DNA from: Pedobacter sp. KBW06
GTDB lineage: Bacteria; Bacteroidota; Bacteroidia; Sphingobacteriales; Sphingobacteriaceae
Assembly (NCBI RefSeq): GCF_003852525.1
Contig: NZ_QAJL01000005.1
Span: 284,853-348,852 of the forward strand
DNA: 64,000 bases
Direction of reading: 5' to 3'
Part shown: piece by piece, positions 35,636 to 43,181 of the stretch
How positions within the stretch are numbered: the stretch's first letter is position 1
Layout: each line of letters starts with the position of its first letter
Made by a program: the position numbers and the translations under genes
The notes under the pieces: generated by a model
Database searches by the model: none
What the model saw: the letters and a program-made list of their open reading frames with translations, nothing else
Told to the model about the DNA's origin: nothing

Positions 35636-35757
35636 AACTTTCAGGACATTTATTTCAGGAAGATCCCGGTAATGTGAACGCTGATTTTGGCGAGAGGTAC
35701 CGCCTTGCCATCTTTCCAGTGGATAAAACTGGCTTAAGCGATAAAAAATTCAAGATC

Positions 35758-35786
35758 ATAAATAATATTCTGGGAATATTATTTAT
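35758..35786. promoter_or_regulatory. 13-bp perfect palindrome next to the CoiA-like gene promoter
   Basis: ATAAATAATATTC (35758-35770), spacer TGG, GAATATTATTTAT (35774-35786). The right arm ends 2 bases before the -33 TTTG at 35789, the position expected of an operator or activator site. A T-rich run follows, so a weak terminator for the upstream TPR gene is an alternative. Confidence 0.6.
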
Positions 35787-35788
35787 TT

Positions 35789-35819
35789 TTTGGTTACTAA
35801 TTATATTAGTATAATTTTG
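35789..35819 (+). promoter_or_regulatory. Consensus Bacteroidota promoter
   Basis: TTTG at 35789-35792, a 19-base spacer and TAATTTTG at 35812-35819 match TTTG-N19-TAnnTTTG exactly. Transcription should start near 35825, about 25 bases before the ATG of the CoiA-like gene. Confidence 0.75.
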
Positions 35820-35849
35820 TTTTTGCTAAAATTCGATTGAGTTTATAAT

Positions 35850-36464
35850 ATGGAATCTAATTCTCCTTTATTGAGGTTTTATCCTGGAGAAACACCCTGG
35901 CACCGCAACTGGAAGAAAGCATTTCCTCCGGCTTTCCGGGAGGTCAGCTTTGTGGATGCAACATTCGGCGAACTTCACCGGGCCGACGTACATACGCCTT
36001 GTGGAACGACACTGGAGTTTCAGAATTCCCCGATTTCTATGGAGGAACTCAGAAGCAGGGAGGCTTTTTATCCGAACCTTGTCTGGATTCTCAATGGTAA
36101 AAAGTTTAAAGGATTCCGGGTCCTTAAAAGCCTGCCGGATGTAGATGATCCCCGGCTCTCCGCATACGAGTTTTGCCATAGTGATCACCTTTCCATGATC
36201 CGTAAGTCGGACCTGATCCAGGATAAACCAAAGATTTTAAACTTCTATCATCCGGAAATAAAAGGAATCCCCTTAACATCATATTATTATTCCTTTTGCT
36301 GGAAACATCCGCATCGGGTATGGTTTGAAGCAAAATGTCCCATCATTGTAGATTTGGGTGGTCATTTCTTATACCAGTTAAAACAGCGAAGACAGCTGTC
36401 GGGAGACTATGCTTACCTGCACATCATCCCAAGAAAATCTTTTATCGAGCAATACCTGCGGTAA
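35850..36464 (+). CDS. CoiA-like PD-(D/E)XK nuclease-family protein
   Basis: A 204-residue protein matching the nuclease part of competence protein CoiA. Seen in order: PWHRNWKKAFP (residues 16-26), E31, HRADV with D46, TLEFQNSPIS with E56 and Q58 (the E-x-Q catalytic pair), then EELRSREAFYPNLVWI. The remainder is a basic, aromatic-rich domain (YYYSFCWKHPHRVWFE). CoiA-like proteins in Firmicutes promote recombination of incoming DNA; stand-alone homologues also occur near defence and mobile regions. Here it has its own strong promoter and a palindrome beside it, which points to controlled expression. It is convergent with the 36672-37148 gene. Substrate unknown. Confidence 0.82.
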   Translation: MESNSPLLRFYPGETPWHRNWKKAFPPAFREVSFVDATFGELHRADVHTPCGTTLEFQNSPISMEELRSREAFYPNLVWILNGKKFKGFRVLKSLPDVDDPRLSAYEFCHSDHLSMIRKSDLIQDKPKILNFYHPEIKGIPLTSYYYSFCWKHPHRVWFEAKCPIIVDLGGHFLYQLKQRRQLSGDYAYLHIIPRKSFIEQYLR

Positions 36465-36591
36465 GAAGGGGCATTCCCATCTATTCAATCAGCTTATTTT
36501 GTTCTAAGGTGCCTGTGGTCATCTTTTTGCCAGCTGAGCGGGATCGGGATGACGGCTGCTTTCTCACAAAGAATACACGAAAAAAACCATA

Positions 36592-36626
36592 TGCGCTGTT
36601 CTAATCGGGGGAATTAAAACAGCGCA
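36592..36626 (-). terminator. Rho-independent terminator of the 36672-37148 gene
   Basis: TGCGCTGTT (36592-36600) pairs with AACAGCGCA (36618-36626), and TAAT with ATTA extends the stem inward past one mismatch. On the minus strand the stem is followed by ATGGTTTTTTT. Confidence 0.75.
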
Positions 36627-36671
36627 CACGGCTTAAACAAAATTGAAAAGAAGATTAGTTAAGGGAGAGAT

Positions 36672-37148
36672 TTATGGTTTCTTTTTAACAACGGTAACTG
36701 CAATTTTTCCATCTTCCAGGCCTTCCAGATTTTTATCTGCAAAAGTATCTTTAGCAGCTGATTTTTGGATGAGTTTTAAGAGTTCCTCAGAGGACCCGGT
36801 GTGTTGAACATCAATGGTAGAGCCTGCTGCACTATATTTAATTTTGGTACTTTCTACGCCTGTGCATTTCTGAATATTTTCATTGACCGCTTTCAGGGTC
36901 ATAAAGTCGACTCCGTTAAGGGTGATGGTGGTACCGCCCGTTACCGGGGCCGCGGGATCTGCGGTTTTCTTCTTTTTGGAGAAGAAGCCTAATAATTTAT
37001 CGCCTGTTCCTTTGGTCCGGTCTGCCGCATTTGATGCTTTATCTACCTTGCTTAATGCTTTATCAATTTTGTCGAATACACCTTGTGCTTTAAGCGATGT
37101 GCCACCGAATACCATCAGCGCGAAACACATCATCGGAATAATTTTCAT
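36672..37148 (-). CDS. Small secreted protein of unknown function (158 aa)
   Basis: A signal peptide (MKIIPMMCFALMVFGGTSLKAQ) is followed by a charged helical stretch rich in Lys and Asp (FDKIDKALSKVDKASNAADRTK), a Lys-rich FFSKKKK, then a C-terminal alpha/beta domain of about 90 residues (ITLNGVDFMTLKAVNENIQKC, IKYSAAGSTIDVQHTGSSEELLKLIQ, IAVTVVKKKP). I do not recognise the family. Its promoter region carries copies of the palindrome TACCTG-N4-CAGGTA also found upstream of the neighbouring sensor kinase, so I infer control by the adjacent two-component system. Confidence 0.75.
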   Translation of the reverse strand: MKIIPMMCFALMVFGGTSLKAQGVFDKIDKALSKVDKASNAADRTKGTGDKLLGFFSKKKKTADPAAPVTGGTTITLNGVDFMTLKAVNENIQKCTGVESTKIKYSAAGSTIDVQHTGSSEELLKLIQKSAAKDTFADKNLEGLEDGKIAVTVVKKKP

Positions 37149-37187
37149 GTTGGTTTATTTTTAGAGGTTTAATACTGGTTCTTACCT

Positions 37188-37218
37188 CAAAAATACCGGG
37201 TATTTCATGCCCTTACAA
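37188..37218 (-). promoter_or_regulatory. Promoter of the small secreted protein gene
   Basis: On the minus strand, TTG at 37218-37216, a 20-base spacer and TATTTTTG at 37195-37188 fit the Bacteroidota promoter. A second palindrome, AAATACC-G-GGTATTT (37191-37205), overlaps the -7 box. The predicted leader is about 33 bases. Confidence 0.65.
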
Positions 37219-37262
37219 TACCTGAAAACATGGCTTTATTTCTACCTGAAAACAGGTAGAAA
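37219..37262. promoter_or_regulatory. Palindromic activator-type sites upstream of the secreted protein gene
   Basis: TTTCTACCTG (37239-37248), AAAA, CAGGTAGAAA (37253-37262) is a perfect 10-bp inverted repeat. A degenerate copy, TACCTG-AAAA-CATGG, begins at 37219. Both lie directly upstream of the -33 element. The hairpin also follows the response-regulator gene by 13 bases and could instead end its message. Confidence 0.6.
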
Positions 37263-37275
37263 TGACATTTTAGCG

Positions 37276-37911
37276 TTATACAAGGCCCTGCTCCATCGCT
37301 GCTTTTATCAGCGAGGCTACATTTTTGACCTGAAATTTCTGCAGCAGGTTTTTGCGATGGGTTTCTACCGTTAAGGGACTCAGATGCAGGCTTTCTGCGA
37401 TAACCGGTGTCGTTTGTCCCTCGGAGATCAGGCATAAGATCTCTTTTTCTCTTTTGGTCAGCTGGGCAGGGGTATCAAGTTCATTCAGGGTAGGCTGGGC
37501 CATGATTTCCCTGACCGCATTGCTAAAGGTGATCCGGCCCTGCAGTGCTTCATGGATACAAGTGATCAGTTCTTCTGAAGAGATGTTTTTAAGCATATAA
37601 CCTGTGGCACCATTTTGTAACATCTGAAGGATCATACTGCGCTGACTATGGTTACTCAAGGCAAGTACATGTGTTTTTGGGGAGATCTTTTTGATCTCTT
37701 TACACAATTCAATGCCATTGGCATCGGGGAGGGTAATGTCCAGTAAAACGACATCTACTTTATTCTTCTTCAGAAAATCGATGAAAGTTGCACCCAGGGT
37801 AAAACATCCGGAGATTTCTATCCCCTCCAGGTCTGTCAATAAACGCTGAAGTCCTTCCAGGACAATCAGGTGATCATCTACGATTGCTAATGTTGCTTTG
37901 TTAGTCCACAT
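37276..37911 (-). CDS. NarL/LuxR-family response regulator
   Basis: A 211-residue protein with an N-terminal receiver domain (acidic D12/D13, phospho-acceptor D58 in DVVLLDITLP, later SNHS and MLKN with the conserved Lys) and a C-terminal LuxR HTH (about 148-205: LTKREKEILCLISEGQTTPVIAESLHLSPLTVETHRKNLLQKF). Such regulators bind inverted repeats as dimers. It overlaps the upstream sensor-kinase gene by 11 bases and is its partner. The palindrome TACCTG-N4-CAGGTA around this operon is the obvious candidate binding site. Confidence 0.95.
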   Translation of the reverse strand: MWTNKATLAIVDDHLIVLEGLQRLLTDLEGIEISGCFTLGATFIDFLKKNKVDVVLLDITLPDANGIELCKEIKKISPKTHVLALSNHSQRSMILQMLQNGATGYMLKNISSEELITCIHEALQGRITFSNAVREIMAQPTLNELDTPAQLTKREKEILCLISEGQTTPVIAESLHLSPLTVETHRKNLLQKFQVKNVASLIKAAMEQGLV

Positions 37912-39892
37912 GTAATTCTATATTAATAACGGTGCCCTCATTGATTGTTGATTCTATCTCTATTTTCCCCTTGAGGAAACCTACTCTGTTCCTGATGTTT
38001 TGGAGGCCTGTTCCGGCCTCTGTATGCGCTGAGCCCAGATCAAAGCCCTTGCCATTGTCCTCCTGAGTGATAAAAAACACATCGTTGTTTCTGCTGCACT
38101 GCAATAAGATTTTTGTGGCATCGGCATGGCGGATGGCATTGGCCAGCATTTCCTGCACGATCCGGTAAATGTTGATCTGGGTCTGCTCGGGAATGGGTGC
38201 GTCAATTTCCAATGCCTGAAATTCGATCTTCGTCCTTGTGGTCATCAATGTTTCGCAAAGATCTTTCAGGGCTGTTTTTAAACCAAAATTGAGCAGGTTC
38301 TCCGGCATCATATTGTGGGCGATCCGGCGCAGCTCCGTTACTGAACTGTCCAGTTGTCCGATGACTTTCTGAAGGTTCTCCCTTTGGTTTTCTGAGCGTG
38401 GGTTTTCCAGTTGTCCTGAGAGGTTGATCTTCGCACCGGCTAACATTCCTCCCAATCCATCGTGCAGGTCTCTTGCCAGTCTGCGGCGTTCCTGTTCTTC
38501 GCCCTCCAGCATGGCCTGACTGTATTGAAGCTGCTGCTGTTGTTCCAGTTCATTTAAATGTTGCCGGTAGCTCAGTTCTTTCTGGGCCAGTAACTTTCTG
38601 TTGTTCCGGTAATACAGAAATGAAAATGCGGCCACGATCAAGAGAAACAGACTTACGGAGCCCAATAGCCAGTTGATCAGCCTGTTGTTTCTGGCAGCCA
38701 GGGCAGCCTGGATATTGTTGACTTTTAGCTTATTGATCTCCTTTTGTTTTTCTGTGTCTTTATACTTTAACTCCAGCGCATTCACCTCTGTTTTCAGTTT
38801 GCTTTGGGCGACGCTATCGCTGAGTTTGCTGTAGCGTTCCAGCCAATCATAGGCCAACACCATTTTTCCAAGGCTTTTATGGGTAATGGCCATTCCGTGA
38901 TAGAGCTGTAACCTGTTGACAGACAACTTCATCATCGGCGGTTTTTTCATCAGGTATTGCAATACCGATTTCGCCTGTTCAAAATCTTTGATGTAATAAC
39001 TCGCGTAGAATTTTTGCAGCAGCAGGCGTTGTTCTTTATAGGGAATCTTTAGTTTTTCAGACAGGGTGATGCCTTTTTCAATGCTCGCCAGGGCGTTTTT
39101 AAACTGATCACCTACCGTGAAATACAAGCCTTCTGCCGCATAATAGTCTAAGAGGTATTCTGATTCAGGGTAGGGTGCCAGCAGCTGCCGGATCTCATCC
39201 AGCAAGACCCTTGCCTTAGGATTCTGACCGGATAAGGTATAGTTTTCCGCCAGGGCATGATAAGCGCTGATCAATTCACCGGAACTGGCTTTCTCCTTTT
39301 TTAAATAACCGATCGCTTTTAGGCAATAGGTTTCTGCCTTCTCATACTGAGCTACATTCTTGAAAATATTGGCCAGAATTAAATAACTGGTTCCAAGAAA
39401 AGCGTTGCTTCCTGCTTTTTGGGCCAATGGAATACACTTGTTAAATACAATCTCGGTGAGTACATCATAATTGTCTTTCTTGAACTGTATAATTCCGTAC
39501 TCATACCAGGCCTTCGCCCTAAGCAGGAAGGCGTCTTTTTTTGGGTACAGAAGAAGCTGGGTTTCGACATCTCTATACATTTTTTCGCTCCTGTCCTGCT
39601 GCGTCGGGACGATCAAATAGGCTTCGTAATACTGAGCAACGATTTTTAAATAGGGGGAGTTACGGGACAGCCTTTTTCCCTGTTCCAGGTACTTTTCTGA
39701 TTTGAGGCTGTCTTTATAAGCCCAGAATTGCGACAATTCGAAATTTGCCATGGCTTTCAGGCTATCCGTTGCAGCCCTTTGAGTCTTAGTCGCTAAACTA
39801 TCCAGGTAGAAACGCTCATTCAGAGGCACCTGTCCGCTACACCACATCATGGCCATGAGAAGGATTAGAAAGACAGGGATACATTTAGGCAT
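37901..39892 (-). CDS. TPR-containing sensor histidine kinase (HisKA_3 type)
   Basis: I chose the ATG at 39892 (MPKCIPVFLILLMAMMW), three codons inside the longest frame, whose first codon is TTG. Order: signal peptide to about WCSGQV, a periplasmic TPR region (about 25-380), one membrane segment (LLGSVSLFLLIVAAFSFLYY, about 410-430), a coiled coil rich in Gln, then HisKA_3 with LHDGLGG (H477) and a HATPase domain (IVQEMLANAIRHAD, DNGKGFD, GTGLQNI). It autophosphorylates and passes phosphate to the NarL-type regulator encoded next. The signal sensed through the TPR region is unknown. Confidence 0.95.
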   Translation of the reverse strand: MPKCIPVFLILLMAMMWCSGQVPLNERFYLDSLATKTQRAATDSLKAMANFELSQFWAYKDSLKSEKYLEQGKRLSRNSPYLKIVAQYYEAYLIVPTQQDRSEKMYRDVETQLLLYPKKDAFLLRAKAWYEYGIIQFKKDNYDVLTEIVFNKCIPLAQKAGSNAFLGTSYLILANIFKNVAQYEKAETYCLKAIGYLKKEKASSGELISAYHALAENYTLSGQNPKARVLLDEIRQLLAPYPESEYLLDYYAAEGLYFTVGDQFKNALASIEKGITLSEKLKIPYKEQRLLLQKFYASYYIKDFEQAKSVLQYLMKKPPMMKLSVNRLQLYHGMAITHKSLGKMVLAYDWLERYSKLSDSVAQSKLKTEVNALELKYKDTEKQKEINKLKVNNIQAALAARNNRLINWLLGSVSLFLLIVAAFSFLYYRNNRKLLAQKELSYRQHLNELEQQQQLQYSQAMLEGEEQERRRLARDLHDGLGGMLAGAKINLSGQLENPRSENQRENLQKVIGQLDSSVTELRRIAHNMMPENLLNFGLKTALKDLCETLMTTRTKIEFQALEIDAPIPEQTQINIYRIVQEMLANAIRHADATKILLQCSRNNDVFFITQEDNGKGFDLGSAHTEAGTGLQNIRNRVGFLKGKIEIESTINEGTVINIELHVD

Positions 39893-39938
39893 AGTATACA
39901 AGTATATGGAAGATTTCGAAAAATGCGGGTTTCCATAT

Positions 39939-39967
39939 TAAAAATACCTGGAAGCAGGTAGTACAAA
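39939..39967 (-). promoter_or_regulatory. Sensor-kinase promoter with internal palindrome TACCTG-GAAG-CAGGTA
   Basis: The palindrome at 39945-39960 shares both arms with the sites upstream of the secreted protein gene. On the minus strand it lies between a TTTG (39967-39964) and a near -7 box TATTTTTA (39946-39939), spaced by 17 bases. Binding there would be expected to repress, consistent with autoregulation. Confidence 0.5.
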
Positions 39968-40058
39968 ACCATTGTTATTGGGTATTGCAGAGCTAATGAT
40001 TAACTGTATTTTTGATTAAACCAAAACAGGATTAGATCAGTGCAGAAATAGGTGATGG

Positions 40059-40109
40059 ACCTTCTTTTTCAGAAGGTTCATGACGAAAGCCCATAACAGG
40101 GCTTTCGTC
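40059..40109. repeat. Two adjacent perfect hairpins after the GH18 gene
   Basis: GACGAAAGCCC (40082-40092), ATAACA, GGGCTTTCGTC (40099-40109) forms an 11-bp stem. ACCTTCT (40059-40065), TTTTC, AGAAGGT (40071-40077) forms a second. Neither is followed by a T-run on the minus strand, so they are either processing/stability structures or non-canonical terminators. Confidence 0.6.
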
Positions 40110-40124
40110 GTAAACAAGAATTTT

Positions 40125-41522
40125 TTATTGATTAATCCGAAAAGCTTCCCATCCGGAAATCGTGGTCCGGTTGCAAGTCATGGCCTGAGTACCGTTTTCA
40201 CAGGAGATGTATTTTCCATTGTTTCCTCTGAAAGAAATACTGCCATCGGCATTGGCTACCCAGTCAAATTTCTCCCAGTCGCCCATAACAGTACGGCTGC
40301 AGGTGATCGCCGCAGTTCCGTTTTCCGATGAAACAAATTTACCTTTGCTTCTCAGTGCTATTTTACCGCCACCGGCATCAATCACGGTAAAGGTCTCTGT
40401 AGGAGAGGCGGTAGTACGGTTACAGGTCATAGCCTGCAAGCCATTTTCTCCGCTTACATATTTGGCATTGAAACCTTTTAAGGTTACTGTTGTTCCGATA
40501 GGAATATTTCCACCTGGGTTTCCTGTCCGGGAAAGCACCACCTGGTTAATCGCGCTCAGCAGTGAATTTCCGCCCGTAGCATCCTGCGACAATTCCCAGA
40601 TCATGATGCCACCTCCCTGGTCAAATGCCAGATTGGTCTTGTTTTTAATGGTTGGGATCCCATTGTAACCAATGCCGGAAAAGGAATCCGAGTTGGCACT
40701 TCCGCCTCTCGAGAGAATGGTTTTGTAGTCTACATATTCATTTGCCGACCTTCCATAAAATGGTACGCCCAGATTGGCCTTGGCTGCAGGAAGACCTCTT
40801 CCTTTCCAGTAGTTGAGGGATTGTACGGCAAGATCGTAGGTGGAATGGTTGGCCCCGCTTTCATCATAAGCCATGATGTTTAGGAAATCTACATATCCAA
40901 ACACATTATTCTGGATACTGGCACCATTATAAGAGACCACTGCGGCAGTAAGCAGTTTTCCCATGTTGTGCATCGCTGTACTGAGCTGCTGCATAAGCAG
41001 GGAATAATTGTTGGCAGAACTTCCGTTGTCGGGGTATTCCCAATCGATGTCTATCCCGTCTAATCCGTATTGGTTGACAAGGCTGACTACGTTATTGGTA
41101 AAATTGGTACGTCCGCCTGCACTTGCGGCAAAGGACTCAAAGGCACTGTCGTTTCCATTGTTCCAACCGCCTACCGATACCAGCACTTTTACATTGTTGG
41201 AATGCGCTGCCGTAACTAAGGCCTGAAGCTTCGATGGGTTTTCCAAAGCCTGAAAACCTCCGGAACTGGTAGGAAGAATAAAAGCGTAATTAATGTGGGT
41301 AAGTTTACTGAACTGGATCTGGTTTACTTCTCCTGCCCAGGAAGGCACATAACCTATGACCTTAAAATCTGCAGCAGCGATGGCCTGAACGCCCGACTGC
41401 TTTGAGTTCCTGGCCTGATCTTCCGGTGAAGCAAAATCAGGCTGTTTAGTTTTACATGAGGCCAGGCATAGCAGCAATAATGCAGGTAATAAAATGGACC
41501 TTAATTGATTGTTTGTTTTCAT
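40125..41522 (-). CDS. GH18 chitinase-like lipoprotein with fascin-like beta-trefoil
   Basis: A 465-residue protein starting with a lipoprotein signal (LLLLCLASCK, lipidated Cys). Residues about 50-330 form a glycoside hydrolase family 18 barrel: VIGYVPSW, HINYAFI, KVLVSVGGWNN, the catalytic DGIDIDWEYP with E162 as proton donor, LNIMAYDE, and GGGIMIWELSQD at the end. The last 125 residues hold three repeats of about 40 residues (KYVSGENGLQAMTCNRT, KFVSSENGTAAITCSRT, KYISCENGTQAMTCNRT), a fascin-like trefoil that may bind sugar. GH18 enzymes with this motif hydrolyse beta-1,4-GlcNAc chains by substrate-assisted catalysis. Probably on the outer membrane, acting on chitin or related glycans. Confidence 0.92.
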   Translation of the reverse strand: MKTNNQLRSILLPALLLLCLASCKTKQPDFASPEDQARNSKQSGVQAIAAADFKVIGYVPSWAGEVNQIQFSKLTHINYAFILPTSSGGFQALENPSKLQALVTAAHSNNVKVLVSVGGWNNGNDSAFESFAASAGGRTNFTNNVVSLVNQYGLDGIDIDWEYPDNGSSANNYSLLMQQLSTAMHNMGKLLTAAVVSYNGASIQNNVFGYVDFLNIMAYDESGANHSTYDLAVQSLNYWKGRGLPAAKANLGVPFYGRSANEYVDYKTILSRGGSANSDSFSGIGYNGIPTIKNKTNLAFDQGGGIMIWELSQDATGGNSLLSAINQVVLSRTGNPGGNIPIGTTVTLKGFNAKYVSGENGLQAMTCNRTTASPTETFTVIDAGGGKIALRSKGKFVSSENGTAAITCSRTVMGDWEKFDWVANADGSISFRGNNGKYISCENGTQAMTCNRTTISGWEAFRINQ

Positions 41523-41762
41523 GATATTTGAATTTACGTTAGGGATTTAATATTAATTTAACACAATAAAGCTCATAAAACAAGAATAAATTTATGTTTA
41601 ATTAATTATGAAGTAAAATGAAGATAAATTCCGATACGCTTGAAATACAAGCTATTCCCTCGTATTTATGGATTTAAGCGGGGAATTGTCAGTCGGCTTA
41701 AAATTCATGATGCGCCATAAAATCATTTCAATAAATCTCTGTAGAATGAATACATTTATAGC

Positions 41763-42254
41763 ATGAGAAAGATCATTCCTATATTATCTGCCACAGTCCT
41801 GTTGTTATCGGCATGCAGCCAAAACACCAGGGTGCCAAATCCTAATGCAGCAAAACCTGCCGCTGAAAAAGAGTTTTTTGCCAGGATGTCTGTTGATGAA
41901 AAGATTAAAGAAGGAGCGGCAGTAAAGTTGAAATTCACCGTCTATAACCAGACGGATAGTGTAAAACAGTTCTGCAAATGGCATACGCCTTTTGAGCCAT
42001 TACTGAGTAAGTATCTGGATGTAAAAGATGAAAGCGGGGCAGAAATAGGGTACCAGGGGCCTATGGCTAAGAGAATGATGCCGCCACCGGCAGAAAGCTA
42101 TCTTAAGCTCAACCCCGGCGATAGTCTTTCAGTAGATGTGGATGTGTTAAAAGCTTATCCGATAAAAAAAGCAGGGAAATATAGCATTGTTTATACCGGA
42201 CAGAACATGAGCGGTTTAGTGGTTAAGGATAGTGTTGTTTTTTTGATAAACTAA
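41763..42254 (+). CDS. Lipoprotein with M35-protease N-terminal-like Ig domain
   Basis: A 163-residue protein with a lipoprotein signal (VLLLSACS). The mature part (KLKFTVYNQTDSVKQFCKWHTPFEPLLSKYL, then GYQGPMAKRMMPPPAESYLKLNPGDS and VDVLKAYPIKKAGKYSIVYTG) resembles the Ig-like N-terminal domain found before the catalytic domain in aspzincin (M35, peptidyl-Lys) metalloproteases. The catalytic HExxH part is absent and no protease gene is adjacent, so this is the domain alone. It may bind or inhibit a protease or be a structural lipoprotein; function unknown. Its stop is 3 bases from the convergent 42258-43178 gene. Confidence 0.75.
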   Translation: MRKIIPILSATVLLLSACSQNTRVPNPNAAKPAAEKEFFARMSVDEKIKEGAAVKLKFTVYNQTDSVKQFCKWHTPFEPLLSKYLDVKDESGAEIGYQGPMAKRMMPPPAESYLKLNPGDSLSVDVDVLKAYPIKKAGKYSIVYTGQNMSGLVVKDSVVFLIN

Positions 42255-42257
42255 GCT

Positions 42258-43178
42258 TTACAATCCGTACTTCTTCCAACCCGTAGAATGCCATTGGCAT
42301 TCATCTACTTTCCATTCGTTTTCTTTTTTTACGAGAATATAGCGGTATTGAAAGTCTATATGGTTCTTAGTGTAAAAAAGGATTTTGTTTTTTGAAGGCT
42401 GTTCCACATCTGTAAATTGCTGCGTTCCATAGGAATAATCCGGTCCTCCGGAGAAAGTTACACCTGTGGGCCTGTATCCTGCTCTGTTTTTCTCGGTACA
42501 ATACCGGTTAAATATCGCTTCACATTTGGGCTTAAGGTCCGGGGCAAATGGCCGGGGTCCTGAGGAGGATTCATCCGCATACTTTTCCCATTCTGTGATG
42601 GCCTCAAAAAAGGAGAGGAGTACCGTCTTTGCTTTCTCCACTTCTTCCGGAATGAAGGTCTTTTTTGATTTTGCCTGATCTCTTTGTTCCTGTTCAAACT
42701 GCGCCACTTGCTCCGGACTAAACAGCTCACCGGTACCCACCTTGATCCGTGGATTATGAGCCACGGAAAGTAAGCCCTCAAACGTGACTTCCGTATCCCG
42801 AATCAGGACAGTCCCCAGTTTAGGGATGTTCGCCAGCAAACGAAGCCCTTCGTCATTGAGTTTCGTACTGCATGCCCAGATGCAATCGATCTTTTTATTG
42901 TTCTCAAATGATTTGAAACCAGATCCATTGAGCTCAGCCCCCGTAATGAACAGGTACTTTAATGAAGGGAACCTGGATAAATGCTCCAGCGACAGGTCTG
43001 TGATACTGGTGTTTTCCAGTGATAAGTTAACCAGTTTGGGTAAGCCGGATAAGACCAGGATATCCTCATCGGTAACCGGGCAGTTTTGAAAGGAAAGTCC
43101 CAGCAGTTTTTTCTGTGCTGCGATGTCTTTGATCTCTTCAGCTGTAAAGCTTTTGTCCTTAAATTGAAGGGTACTCAT
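42258..43178 (-). CDS. Leucine-rich repeat protein with C-terminal NTF2-like domain
   Basis: A 306-residue cytoplasmic-looking protein. Residues about 20-150 are LRR units (LSGLPKLVNLSLENTSITDLSLEHLSRF, LANIPKLGTVLIRDTEVT). Then, from about 170, an NTF2-like alpha/beta domain (VEKAKTVLLSFFEAITEWEKYA, then the hydrophobic strands ILFYTKNHIDFQYRYILVKKENEWKVDECQW) similar to the NTF2-fold proteins used as immunity or carrier domains. It is the last gene of the kinase/phosphatase/synthase operon (3-base gap from the kinase). I infer an adaptor or binding partner in that pathway; an immunity role is the alternative. Confidence 0.75.
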   Translation of the reverse strand: MSTLQFKDKSFTAEEIKDIAAQKKLLGLSFQNCPVTDEDILVLSGLPKLVNLSLENTSITDLSLEHLSRFPSLKYLFITGAELNGSGFKSFENNKKIDCIWACSTKLNDEGLRLLANIPKLGTVLIRDTEVTFEGLLSVAHNPRIKVGTGELFSPEQVAQFEQEQRDQAKSKKTFIPEEVEKAKTVLLSFFEAITEWEKYADESSSGPRPFAPDLKPKCEAIFNRYCTEKNRAGYRPTGVTFSGGPDYSYGTQQFTDVEQPSKNKILFYTKNHIDFQYRYILVKKENEWKVDECQWHSTGWKKYGL

Positions 43179-43181
43179 ATT

